DNA of 64,000 nt from positions 62,001 through 126,000 of the forward strand of contig NZ_FWWT01000013.1 in the NCBI RefSeq assembly GCF_900176035.1, given 5' to 3'. This stretch comes from Desulfonispora thiosulfatigenes DSM 11270 (GTDB taxonomy: Bacteria; Bacillota; Peptococcia; Peptococcales; Desulfonisporaceae). A program made the translations under genes and the position numbers. Shown in pieces: positions 17,231-25,334 of the stretch; position 1 is the stretch's first letter; every line of letters begins with the position of its first letter. Below the pieces are notes generated by a model, which was not told where the DNA came from, made no database searches, and worked only from the letters and a program-made list of their open reading frames with translations.

Positions 17231-17728
17231 ATGAAAACTCAAAAACTCACATTTTCAGCTTTATTAATTGCTATTGGTACATTAGCAGGTCATCTTATCT
17301 ACATCCCAATTGGGGTAGCCAAATGTTTTCCTGTTCAACATACCATTAATGTTTTATCTGCAGTATTACTTGGTCCAGGTTATGCAGTTTCAAATGCCTT
17401 TTGTATCTCTTTACTACGTAATTTCACAGGTTCAGGTTCGCCACTTGCCTTTCCTGGAAGTATGATTGGTGCTTTTTTTGCAGGTTTTTTATTTTATAAA
17501 ACACGCAAATATATCTTTGCTGTTACTGGCGAAATCTTTGGAACAGGAGTTTTAGGTGCTTTAGCTTGCTATCCAATCGCAAAGTATTTTCTAGGACGGG
17601 AAGTTGCTGTATTTTTCTTTATTGGACCATTTTTGCTTAGCACTATCGCGGGTAGTTTAATTGGTTATGCACTTATTAAAATTATGAGTAAAAGTTCCTC
17701 CTTACAAAAGTTTACTTTATCCAAATAA
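17231..17728 (+). CDS. thiW: ECF transporter S component, ThiW family
   Basis: 165 residues with about five membrane segments: KLTFSALLIAIGTLAGHLIY, then IPIGVAKCFPVQHTINVLSA, LLRNFTGSGSPLAFPGSM and a GAFFAGFLFYKT segment. This matches the ThiW family, which is thought to import the thiazole precursor of thiamin. GGAAGGAG precedes the ATG. No TPP riboswitch is recognisable in the 90-base leader, which is unusual for thiW. It is convergent with the C39-like gene and shares a terminator. Confidence 0.85.
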   Translation: MKTQKLTFSALLIAIGTLAGHLIYIPIGVAKCFPVQHTINVLSAVLLGPGYAVSNAFCISLLRNFTGSGSPLAFPGSMIGAFFAGFLFYKTRKYIFAVTGEIFGTGVLGALACYPIAKYFLGREVAVFFFIGPFLLSTIAGSLIGYALIKIMSKSSSLQKFTLSK

Positions 17729-17757
17729 AAAAATCCGCAAGCATATGCGGATTTTTT
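17727..17757. terminator. Bidirectional terminator after thiW
   Basis: AAAAAATCCGCA/TGCGGATTTTTT, a perfect stem with T runs on both strands. It serves thiW on the plus strand and the C39-like gene on the minus strand. Confidence 0.9.
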
Positions 17758-18367
17758 ATTTAAAATATATCAGTCCTCCACCTAAAAGACGGTTCATGGC
17801 TTTAAAATGTTTTTGATAATTTATGATATACTTTTTCCCCCAGGAGGAAACCCCTATCCAGCTATTACCTTCAATATCTTCATAGTATTCAGTAATTATC
17901 ATCCAGTGCCACCCAAATTCATTTTTCCGATCTATCACATCTAAATTTAAAGTAGCCACAGGACAATCAGATTCGAGACCTTCTTTCAGATAAATAAGGT
18001 TTTTTTCTAAAGTAAATGGTTTTTCATATGCTACTCTTTTAAAATTAACTCCTCTCTCTTTAGCATAATTCTCCATCTTTTTTGTCCAGCCATTAAGAGA
18101 TATTTCTCCAAAAATACTAGGCCTGAAATAAGTGTACATATTATTCATATGAGCTAAAAAATATTTTTTCTCAAGGGATGGATAGGGGTATAAGGCTCCA
18201 TACCTCTCACTGTCCTTCCTTGCTAAATAACAAGTAATATTGGCAGCTGCAACAGGTCCACACCCATTACTTCTTCGACATTTTTCTAGATACCAGTTCT
18301 GATTTCCTCCAAAATATACTTTTCCTTCATGTGTAATTGGGAGAAAACTATTATGATTTTCATGCAA
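17756..18367 (-). CDS. Peptidase C39-like (papain-fold) protein
   Basis: The sequence has the three landmarks of a C39-like cysteine peptidase: RRSNGCGPVAAANITCYLAR (the Cys of NGCGP), GWHWMIITEYYEDIEG (His), and WIGVSSWGKKYI (polar third residue). There is no ABC transporter domain, signal peptide or membrane span. The listed TTG start (18367) has no ribosome-binding site. The frame stays open upstream through DAVYIENIKLL, and GGGAGGGG lies near 18410, so the true start may be a rare ATT/ATA at about 18403-18407. The substrate is unknown, and no peptide gene is adjacent. Confidence 0.7.
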   Translation of the reverse strand: MHENHNSFLPITHEGKVYFGGNQNWYLEKCRRSNGCGPVAAANITCYLARKDSERYGALYPYPSLEKKYFLAHMNNMYTYFRPSIFGEISLNGWTKKMENYAKERGVNFKRVAYEKPFTLEKNLIYLKEGLESDCPVATLNLDVIDRKNEFGWHWMIITEYYEDIEGNSWIGVSSWGKKYIINYQKHFKAMNRLLGGGLIYFK

Positions 18368-18437
18368 TAATTTAATATTTTCAATATAAACTGCATCTTT
18401 TATAATATCCCCTCCCTTTGAAACAAATAAAGTATTA

Positions 18438-19013
18438 CTATAGTATATTCCTAGCCTTCCATTTTGGGACTATCGGTAATTTCTCATAATCTTCTTTTAA
18501 TAAACCAAGAATTACTAAATCTAAATACATTCCTTCTAAAAACTCATGCCTGCGAAGACATCCTTCTTGGACAAAGCCAAAATTAAGAGCCGAATTAAGA
18601 GCAAGTGCATTATTTTTATGTAACTTTATATAGCATTTTTCAAAACCTAATTCATAAAACACTAAATCTAATAAAACAATTAATAAATCAACCCCATACC
18701 CCGCTAAGCGTTTATCCCTATCTCCAATCGCAAAAACAATTTCAGCATTACCATGTTGACGGCTAATATTTCTAATACATGCAACACCAATAGGTAGTTC
18801 GTCTCTTTTGCGACAAATAACAAAATTAATTTTTGTTGCATGAGGATCTTTTAGCGAACCACTATTTTGGATATCTTGCATTATTCCAGTTAAAGAAACG
18901 TCATTATAAGCATCATATAAATGCCTAAAATCCTTATCTAGATACCATCCTTGTAAAATAGCTGCATCTGATTCCTTAGGAGCACGAAGGGTAATTCTCC
19001 TGCCCTTATACAT
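18438..19013 (-). CDS. GNAT-family N-acetyltransferase (RimJ/RimL-like)
   Basis: A 191-residue protein with the Acetyltransf_3 layout: RRITLRAPKESDAAILQGWY at the start, PIGVACIRNISRQHGNAEIVFAIGD in the central sheet, a degenerate acetyl-CoA loop RDKRLAGYGVDLLIVLLDLV, and the terminal NALALNSALNFGFVQEGCLRR motif. Such enzymes acetylate protein N-termini, aminoglycosides or small amines; the substrate is not predictable. It is transcribed alone, upstream of the C39-like gene with a 70-base gap. Confidence 0.88.
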   Translation of the reverse strand: MYKGRRITLRAPKESDAAILQGWYLDKDFRHLYDAYNDVSLTGIMQDIQNSGSLKDPHATKINFVICRKRDELPIGVACIRNISRQHGNAEIVFAIGDRDKRLAGYGVDLLIVLLDLVFYELGFEKCYIKLHKNNALALNSALNFGFVQEGCLRRHEFLEGMYLDLVILGLLKEDYEKLPIVPKWKARNIL

Positions 19014-19115
19014 ATTACCACCTCACCTTTTGTCTTACTTATATCTTATATTATATTATAGAAATTACCAAACATATAATGAAAATGTCTCCAGATATTC
19101 TGAAGACATTTTAAA

Positions 19116-20450
19116 TCAAAATTTAGTTAAATATTCATCTACTTCCCATTGATGTACCCTTGATGCAAAGTTATGCCATTCTAATTTTTTAGCTTCTAAG
19201 TAAAGAGGGTGAACATGGTCCCCCATTGCTTTTTTAATAAAATCATCTTTTTCTAATTCTAAAATAGCCTCAAATAAATTGCCAGGCAAATTATCAATTC
19301 CTGCCTCAGTTCTTTCTTCAGGAGTCATCTCATAAATATTAACATTAGTAGGTTCAGGTGGATTTATTTTTTTCTCAATACCTTCAAGCCCAGCTTGTAA
19401 AGCTGCAGCCATAGTAAAGTACGGGTTACACGAAGGGTCTGGATTTCTTAATTCGACTCTAGTAGAAGCTCCTCTTTTAGCAGGAACTCTAATTAAAGGG
19501 CTTCTGTTCTTTCCTGACCATGCAATATAAACAGGAGCCTCATAACCTGGAACAAGTCTCTTATATGAATTAACTGTTGGGTTTGTAATGGCTGCCATGC
19601 CTTTAATGTGTTTAAAAATCCCACCCATAAAATAATAAGCTGCTTGCGATAAACCATCTTTACCATTTTCATCATAAAAAGCATTTGTACCATCAACAGT
19701 AGATAAAGACATATTTGTATGCATTCCTGATCCAGCTATTCCAAAAACAGGCTTGGGCATAAAGGAAGCATGAAGACCATGTCTTTGCGCGATAACCCTA
19801 ACTACATAACGAAATGTCATAATATTATCCGCAGCTGAAATTGCTTCGCTATATTTAAACCCAATCTCATGCTGACCAGGTGCTAATTCATGGTGAGAGG
19901 CTTCTACTTCAAAGCCCATTTTTTCTAAATTAATTACCATATCTCTACGTGCATTTTCACCTAAATCCACAGGAGCCATATCAAAGTATCCTGCTTTATC
20001 ATGCGTCTTTATTGTCGGCACACCTTCACTATCTGTATGAAAAAGGAAAAACTCGCACTCTGGACCAACGTTTAATGTATATCCCATATCTAAGGCCTTT
20101 TGGGTTGCTCTTTTTAAAATGTAACGAGGATCACCTTCAAAAGGAGTGCCGTCTGGATTATAAATATCACAAATTAATCTTGCCTCGGCTCCTTCTCCTT
20201 GAGTCCACGGATAGATTACAAAGGTATTTGGATCTGGGCGTAAGTACATATCAGATTCCTCAATCCGAACATATCCTTCAATAGAAGAACCATCAAACAT
20301 TAGTTCATTATTTAAAGCCTTTTCTAATTGTTTCTCTGTTATTGCAACATTTTTCAAAATACCAAACATATCTGTAAATTGAAGTCTTATAAACTTAACA
20401 TTGTTTTCCTTAGCCATTCTTAAAACGTCTTGGACAGTTAAGTCTGCCAT
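19116..20450 (-). CDS. glnA: Glutamine synthetase, type I
   Basis: 444 residues from ATG 20450, placed by GGGGGA six bases upstream; the frame itself extends to 20558 without a ribosome-binding site. It has the beta-Grasp N-terminus with LMFDGSSIEGYVRIEESDM, the catalytic-domain motifs NVGPECEFFLF, HHELAPGQHEIGFKY, PVFGIAGSGMHTNMSL and the ATP-binding KRLVPGYEAPVYIAWSGKNR, and the Glu flap segment RVELRNPDPSCNPY. The adenylylation tyrosine region of proteobacterial enzymes is not evident. This is the GSI-alpha type of Firmicutes. It is preceded by its own promoter and an attenuator-like leader, behind an ANTAR regulator gene. Confidence 0.96.
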   Translation of the reverse strand: MADLTVQDVLRMAKENNVKFIRLQFTDMFGILKNVAITEKQLEKALNNELMFDGSSIEGYVRIEESDMYLRPDPNTFVIYPWTQGEGAEARLICDIYNPDGTPFEGDPRYILKRATQKALDMGYTLNVGPECEFFLFHTDSEGVPTIKTHDKAGYFDMAPVDLGENARRDMVINLEKMGFEVEASHHELAPGQHEIGFKYSEAISAADNIMTFRYVVRVIAQRHGLHASFMPKPVFGIAGSGMHTNMSLSTVDGTNAFYDENGKDGLSQAAYYFMGGIFKHIKGMAAITNPTVNSYKRLVPGYEAPVYIAWSGKNRSPLIRVPAKRGASTRVELRNPDPSCNPYFTMAAALQAGLEGIEKKINPPEPTNVNIYEMTPEERTEAGIDNLPGNLFEAILELEKDDFIKKAMGDHVHPLYLEAKKLEWHNFASRVHQWEVDEYLTKF

Positions 20451-20466
20451 TTTAATTCCCCCATAT

Positions 20467-20532
20467 AATAAAATAAGGTGCCTAAACATACAGAAAATCA
20501 AGGATAATCTGCTGCTTAGAGCACCATTGCTC
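20467..20532 (-). promoter_or_regulatory. Attenuator-like glnA leader with ANTAR-type hexaloop
   Basis: On the minus strand, GAGC-AATGGT-GCTC (20532-20519) is a small hairpin whose six-base loop has A at position 1 and G at position 4, the rule for ANTAR-bound RNA hairpins. Its 3' half is also needed for a longer stem: GGTGC (20525-20521) pairs with GCACC (20481-20477), extended by CTAA/TTAG with a bulged base and an inner CAGA/TCTG. TTATTTTATT follows. The two structures exclude each other, as expected for antitermination. A second hexaloop hairpin, normal in ANTAR targets, is not found. Confidence 0.55.
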
Positions 20533-20556
20533 ACAAAAACTATTTTAATAGCTATC

Positions 20557-20585
20557 ATTATAGTACCTTATCTAATTATTGTCAA
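20557..20585 (-). promoter_or_regulatory. Consensus sigma-A promoter of glnA
   Basis: TTGACA (20585-20580), exactly 17 bases, TATAAT (20562-20557). It lies between the ANTAR gene stop and glnA, so glnA can be transcribed separately. Confidence 0.92.
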
Positions 20586-20589
20586 GAAA

Positions 20590-21144
20590 TCATGAAAAGT
20601 TAGTTATTATTGCCTTAGCAATTTTTTTCATACTTACTCTCTTTTCCATACTTAATTTCCGCAATTTATCATAAGCTTGTTCTTCTGAAAATCCTTTTTT
20701 CATTAATATTCCTTTTGCTTTTTCAATTAATTTTCTACTTTCTAAGGTATCTTTTAAGCTATTTACTTCTTCTTCTAAATGTCTTTGATTTTCAAAATTA
20801 TTAAGTGCTAATTTTAGTGTATTGATTAACGTATATTCTTGAATAGGTTTTGTAATCACACCAAATATAGAAGGTATTTCATCCCCAAAAGATAATTCTC
20901 CTTGGACAATTAATATTACTGGGCCTAACTTTTCTTCAGAGATTATTTTAGCAAGCTGTAGACCACTCATTCCTGATAAATCCGTATCAATTATACTTAA
21001 AGAAATTTCTTTACTTCTTAATGTCCTAAGCACTAAATATGCATCATTTACTATAGAATTAACTTTATAGCCATGGGAGGTAAGAATGTTCTTAATCTTT
21101 TGATCTTGCTTAGTATTATTAACTGCTAGTAGAATTTTCCTCAC
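20590..21144 (-). CDS. ANTAR-domain response regulator with degenerate receiver
   Basis: 184 residues. The receiver domain (about 1-118) keeps the phosphoacceptor-like Asp in SIIDTDLSGMSGLQ and the Lys in VITKPIQ. Its acidic pocket is lost: the first strand reads ILLAVNNTK, where VDD is normal. A coiled linker follows, then the RNA-binding ANTAR domain (about 125-182): RKLIEKAKGILMKKGFSEEQ, then AYDKLRKLSMEKRVSM. ANTAR proteins prevent transcription termination by binding paired hexaloop hairpins. Its position directly before glnA, whose leader has a candidate target, suggests control of nitrogen assimilation, possibly without phosphorylation. Confidence 0.88.
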   Translation of the reverse strand: MRKILLAVNNTKQDQKIKNILTSHGYKVNSIVNDAYLVLRTLRSKEISLSIIDTDLSGMSGLQLAKIISEEKLGPVILIVQGELSFGDEIPSIFGVITKPIQEYTLINTLKLALNNFENQRHLEEEVNSLKDTLESRKLIEKAKGILMKKGFSEEQAYDKLRKLSMEKRVSMKKIAKAIITNFS

Positions 21145-21198
21145 CTAAATACCTCCTCATTATTTTAAGAATATTCTACCATATACTCAATTTATTGA

Positions 21199-21858
21199 CT
21201 AAGATATTTTAGCTATCCCTTCTTGGATCCATTCTAATAATTTAAATTTAATAACTATTTGATTTTCATGAGATTCTTTATTTTTAACGCCTTCATTTTC
21301 ACTCAAATTTTCCTGACCTTCATTACTCCCCGCGATTTCATTATTACCTGCTAATGGCACAGAATAGCCATTTTTAATTTCACTTGATTCTTCCTTTTGA
21401 ACAAAACACATAGGAGGAAATAGTACACACCACCAATTAGCTCCGCTGCCATTACCAATTACAACTCTCAGTGCTTCGTATTCTCCGGCTGGTAAACTAA
21501 AATCTCCATAATATTTTGTCGGAAAATTAAAATTTCCTATTTCAGTATGTACATCATAATCACTACCCAGACTAATTAACTTTTCTTTAGCCACTTGTTC
21601 TATTTCGGGTAAATGTTCATCTAAATATGCTCTTGTTTCATCTATATTTTTATTATTAGCCAGCCTTGGTCCAAACTGTTTTACAATTTCATCTTTAACC
21701 TTATACTTTAAATCTTGATCAGCCTGACTATCACTATTAGCTAATACATGAAGTCTAATTAAACTATCATTGTCATTACCTACTGGTTCTCCTGCTGAAC
21801 TAATAATACTATTTAAGAATAAAAATTGAATAATTGCGATAATTAATAATTTTTTCAT
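21199..21858 (-). CDS. spoIIR: Stage II sporulation protein R
   Basis: 219 residues with an N-terminal signal or anchor (KKLLIIAIIQFLFLNSIISS) followed by the SpoIIR domain: LIRLHVLANSDSQADQDLKY, then VKDEIVKQFG, a YYGDFSLPAGEYEALRVVIG segment, and GANWWCVLFPPMCFV. SpoIIR is made in the forespore and exported to the intermembrane space, where it activates SpoIIGA and so sigma-E in the mother cell. The C-terminal tail, rich in Glu and Asn, is variable in the family. GGGGGA precedes the ATG. The gene alone shows that the organism is a sporeformer. Confidence 0.93.
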   Translation of the reverse strand: MKKLLIIAIIQFLFLNSIISSAGEPVGNDNDSLIRLHVLANSDSQADQDLKYKVKDEIVKQFGPRLANNKNIDETRAYLDEHLPEIEQVAKEKLISLGSDYDVHTEIGNFNFPTKYYGDFSLPAGEYEALRVVIGNGSGANWWCVLFPPMCFVQKEESSEIKNGYSVPLAGNNEIAGSNEGQENLSENEGVKNKESHENQIVIKFKLLEWIQEGIAKIS

Positions 21859-21934
21859 TTTAATTCCCCCTGTCCTCTGATAATCTTAGTATTGACAGGG
21901 AAAAATTAACTTAATCATAATTTTGAAAATATTT

Positions 21935-21963
21935 TCAAAAAAGAACCACCCTAGGGTGGTTCT
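21935..21963 (-). terminator. Terminator of the DUF3794/LysM gene
   Basis: AGAACCACCCTAGGGTGGTTCT palindrome followed on the minus strand by TTTTTTG. Confidence 0.9.
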
Positions 21964-21975
21964 ACTATCATTAAC

Positions 21976-23565
21976 CTAGCCCTTACCTACTACGCAAGGA
22001 ACTTTAATTGTTTGACCTATTTGTAAATTATTAGGCCTAATTCCCGGATTAGCACTTACAATATCCTTCCAAGTAAGACCAGGAACTCTTGATTGATAAG
22101 CTGCAGCTACTTTAGCTAAAGTATCCCCTGCTTTAATAACATAAGAGTAATATCCTGATGGTGGGCAAACTTCTACTGGTGGAACTGGAGTTACAGGTGG
22201 AGTACCACCATTTACAACATCTGTTACCACTTCAAAATCCTTCATTTCAAAAGCACGCACACATATTTCTAAGATAGCTACTGCTCTTAATTTAGAATCA
22301 TCAGAACATGGTTTTCCTTCTACCTTTAAGTCTGTATATTCTACTCGTGAAGTAACATCAACCATGGTATCTTCAGTTACTCCATCAAAGTGTACAAAAG
22401 AAGTAAATGGAATATCAGCACTTGTTTCCCTTAAAGTATTTGATGTATCACACGCAACATAATAAGCCTGCACATGCACATTACCTTTTACGATTATTTT
22501 ATCTTTAATTTTTTCATACGTTACATCACGTAATTTCGCAGTTAAGTTTCTCGCCTTTTTAATATCCTTTTTGCAATGATCTTCCATAGGAGTTAAGGAT
22601 TGATTAACATTTTCTTGCTTACACTCTTTACCTAATATATTTTCTATTCTTATTTTTTCTTTATCAGTGTTAGCTCCGATAACATCTACTACTAAATCTA
22701 ACTCCTTAACCTCTGTCACCTTTGCAAAAACATATAAAATACAGCTAGTTTTTACTTTATCCTTTCGGAGTAATTTAGCTTCACAAAACTCAATTTTACA
22801 TTTAGTATAAACATCCATACCCGGTTCTGCATCAGGAACATTTAGGATTACTGAAAAATCTTCGTTTAAGCTTTGTTCTTGAACGGTATCATAGTCAGCA
22901 TCTACATAGTAAACCTGTTTGTGTAAAACACCTTTGACAATTACTTTTCCAGGTAAAACTTCATAATCTAAATCACGACAAACTGCATCCATATCATAAA
23001 TTTTACGTGCTGGATTCTTTAATCCATGTTCCGCAGAAATGGTTACTTGTTTTTCATTTTCCCCTACTACATTTTCTACATTAAAAGAATCCTTAGTTGC
23101 ACTAATATTAGGACCAGTTACATCTGTAACAACGTCTAATTGTACTAACTCATATACTTTTACGTTAACACTTAAAACTGCGTTTTGTTGAAATTTGTCT
23201 GTTGGAAATTCACCATTTGATGGACTGGTATTAACATACACAACACTAGCATCTATCATTGCTTCCATATCAGGTTTTGCACCTTTAATATGCACAAAAT
23301 CAGTAAATTCTTCCCTCATAATAGTTTTTTCTTTTACTACATAATCATCATGCGCTACATAATAAATTTGTTTGTGTAAAACACCTTTTACAATTACCTT
23401 ATTAGGTAATATTTCATAATCTAACTCTACAATCTCAGCATCTACATCAACAATTTTTCTTGCTACATCATCTAATTCAAATTCACGCACAACATCAACT
23501 TGTGCCATCCCTTCCCCTACCACGTGTTGCACTTTTATTCTCGTTTTGTTTTGGGCAATAGCCAT
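21976..23565 (-). CDS. Triple DUF3794 protein with C-terminal LysM
   Basis: 529 residues from ATG 23565 (GAGGA upstream; the frame reaches 23634). It contains three repeats of about 130 residues, each with the DUF3794 core KVIVKGVLHKQIYYV or KIIVKGNVHVQAYYV. A proline-rich hinge follows (GGTPPVTPVPPVEV), then one LysM module (YVIKAGDTLAKVAAAYQSRV ... NNLQIGQTIKVP). Proteins with this layout occur in sporeforming Clostridia and are thought to sit in the spore coat or cortex region, like SafA or SpoVID in Bacillus. No signal peptide is seen, which fits mother-cell synthesis and assembly onto the forespore. Confidence 0.88.
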   Translation of the reverse strand: MAIAQNKTRIKVQHVVGEGMAQVDVVREFELDDVARKIVDVDAEIVELDYEILPNKVIVKGVLHKQIYYVAHDDYVVKEKTIMREEFTDFVHIKGAKPDMEAMIDASVVYVNTSPSNGEFPTDKFQQNAVLSVNVKVYELVQLDVVTDVTGPNISATKDSFNVENVVGENEKQVTISAEHGLKNPARKIYDMDAVCRDLDYEVLPGKVIVKGVLHKQVYYVDADYDTVQEQSLNEDFSVILNVPDAEPGMDVYTKCKIEFCEAKLLRKDKVKTSCILYVFAKVTEVKELDLVVDVIGANTDKEKIRIENILGKECKQENVNQSLTPMEDHCKKDIKKARNLTAKLRDVTYEKIKDKIIVKGNVHVQAYYVACDTSNTLRETSADIPFTSFVHFDGVTEDTMVDVTSRVEYTDLKVEGKPCSDDSKLRAVAILEICVRAFEMKDFEVVTDVVNGGTPPVTPVPPVEVCPPSGYYSYVIKAGDTLAKVAAAYQSRVPGLTWKDIVSANPGIRPNNLQIGQTIKVPCVVGKG

Positions 23566-23635
23566 GAAAAAAAAGTCCTCCCTCCAATATAATGTCTCAA
23601 TACAATATATGTATGGGAGGTTTAAATGTTCCAAA

Positions 23636-23664
23636 AAAAATAGAAGAGGAAAAATCCCCTTCTA
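23636..23664 (-). terminator. Terminator after the triple-CAP gene
   Basis: AGAAGGGGA/TCCTCTTCT hairpin with one G-T pair, followed on the minus strand by ATTTTTTTT. Confidence 0.75.
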
Positions 23665-23683
23665 ATATCCTTACCTTTTATAC

Positions 23684-25120
23684 TTATCTTCCAACAAACA
23701 TTTGAGTAAACATCATTCCATAAGGTCCACCCTTTACTATTCCAATACCGATATGAGTAAAGTTAGGATTTAGAATATTTCTTCTATGTCCCTCAGAATT
23801 CATTAAAGCCTGATGAGCTGCTGCTACACTTTGATTACCTGCTAAGTTTTCTCCTGCTGTTCTGTACGTAACCCCATATTTCTTCATCATATCAAATGGA
23901 GATCCATATGTAGGAGAAGTGTGTGAAAAATAATTTTTATCAATCATATCTTGAGACTTTAATTTAGCTAATTCTACTAACTTAGCATCCATAACTAATG
24001 GTTTTAATCCACTTTTAGCTCTTTCAGCATTAATTAATGTTAACATTTCTTGCTCTAAATTATTAGTATTACTTGGCTTAGTTACAGTTTGCTCTGGATT
24101 TGTAGTAGTCTTACTTTGCGGTTTGATAAAAACTTCTACAATTGTGTATCTATTAGCTTTATCCTTTGCAATCCCAAGTCCTAATTCTTTATATTCAGTA
24201 TTTAAAATATTATTTTTATCCCTACTTGAGTTCATTAAAGCTTTATGAGCAGCATTAAGATCATACGCCCTTACAATGCTTTCATTTACTTTATCAAAAG
24301 CGATACTTTTACTTTTTAAAATATCTGTAGTTGTGCCATAGGTTTTAGAAAATGCTGATAAATATCCTTTAGTAACCATATCATCTGCCTTTAACTGTGC
24401 AACATCAGATAAATCTGCTTTTAATGTTAAAGGGCTAAGACCTGCTTTTTTTCTTTCTCCATTAATTAAACCTTCTAAAGTTTTTACTAAATTTTGATTA
24501 GTCTCTCCATTTGGATTAACTTCTGGCTTAGGCTCCGGCTTTGGAGTTGGTTTTACTTCAGGTTTAGGCTCTGGAGTTGGTTCAGGCTTCACCTCTGGTT
24601 TAGGTGTTGGTTCTGGTTTAGTAGGCTCGGAATTTTGCGCAAAGTTAGGATTTCCTACGAAAATTTGAGTTATCATCATTCCATAAGGTCCACCTTTAAC
24701 TATACCAATTCCTACATGAGTAAAAGCACTATTTAAAATATTTCTTCTATGCCCCTGTGAGTTCATTAGTGAATTATGTGCACCTTGGACATCATTATTA
24801 CCGGCTATATTTTCACCTGCAGTTCTGTAGGTAATACCATTGTTTTTTAACATATCAAATGGACTCCCGTATGTTGGTGAAGTGTGTGAAAAATAATTTT
24901 TATCTATCATATCCTGAGACTTTAAACGTGCAAGATTTACTAATTCATTATTCATTTGAAGTGGCTTTAAACCTTGAACTTTTCTCGCTTCATTCACGTA
25001 ATTTAACATTTGTTGTTCTAAACTATTTGGTGCTACGTCCTTTGCAAATGCGACTGTTGGTAAAACAGAAAATATAAAAGCAAAAACTAATAAATAAGCT
25101 AACAACTTCTTATTATTCAA
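23684..25120 (-). CDS. Secreted protein with three CAP (SCP-like) domains
   Basis: 478 residues: signal peptide (KKLLAYLLVFAFIFSVLPTV), CAP domain 1 (about 30-165), a proline/glutamate-rich linker of PEPTPKPEVK-like repeats (about 166-208), CAP domain 2 (about 210-335), a short linker, and CAP domain 3 (about 355-478). Domains 1 and 3 are nearly identical and keep the YkwD hallmarks KNYFSHTSPTYGSPFDM, GENIAGN or GENLAGN, and GHRRNILN. Domain 2 has lost the key histidines (YLSAFSK, RDKNNILN). The start is TTG with a GGGGGG ribosome-binding site. The function is unknown; the family is common in sporeformer exosporium or coat and on the cell surface. Confidence 0.9.
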   Translation of the reverse strand: MNNKKLLAYLLVFAFIFSVLPTVAFAKDVAPNSLEQQMLNYVNEARKVQGLKPLQMNNELVNLARLKSQDMIDKNYFSHTSPTYGSPFDMLKNNGITYRTAGENIAGNNDVQGAHNSLMNSQGHRRNILNSAFTHVGIGIVKGGPYGMMITQIFVGNPNFAQNSEPTKPEPTPKPEVKPEPTPEPKPEVKPTPKPEPKPEVNPNGETNQNLVKTLEGLINGERKKAGLSPLTLKADLSDVAQLKADDMVTKGYLSAFSKTYGTTTDILKSKSIAFDKVNESIVRAYDLNAAHKALMNSSRDKNNILNTEYKELGLGIAKDKANRYTIVEVFIKPQSKTTTNPEQTVTKPSNTNNLEQEMLTLINAERAKSGLKPLVMDAKLVELAKLKSQDMIDKNYFSHTSPTYGSPFDMMKKYGVTYRTAGENLAGNQSVAAAHQALMNSEGHRRNILNPNFTHIGIGIVKGGPYGMMFTQMFVGR

Positions 25121-25147
25121 ATGTAACCCCCCTTTTTAATAAGCTTT

Positions 25148-25155
25148 ATTGTATG
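25148..25155 (-). promoter_or_regulatory. Candidate sigma-E -10 element for the CAP gene
   Basis: CATACAAT on the minus strand 28 bases before the TTG start equals the sigma-E -10 consensus. The -35 region is weak. A 13-base direct repeat (ATCATTTAGACAA on the plus strand, 25164 and 25198) lies just upstream. Confidence 0.35.
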
Positions 25156-25297
25156 TATATCTTATCATTTAGACAAACCCTATATGCCCTCTTGATGATC
25201 ATTTAGACAAGGTTATGATTAAGTTTTAACCTCTTTAGATGCTATTTTCATTAAATTAATATGCGATGGTAAATAAGTGCAATATTATTTTAGGGAT

Positions 25298-25334
25298 AAA
25301 AAAAAACGACATTTCAATGAAATGTCGTTTTTTT
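25298..25334 (-). terminator. Terminator of veg
   Basis: AACGACATTTC/GAAATGTCGTT stem with a three-base loop and long A/T runs on both sides, directly past the veg stop. Confidence 0.9.

Noticed and set aside
20401-20595. 64-residue open frame on the plus strand
   Set aside because: It is antisense to the glnA start, leader and promoter, and has no ribosome-binding site.
24494-24736. Aromatic-rich open frame on the plus strand
   Set aside because: It is the antisense of the proline/glutamate-rich linker of the triple-CAP gene.
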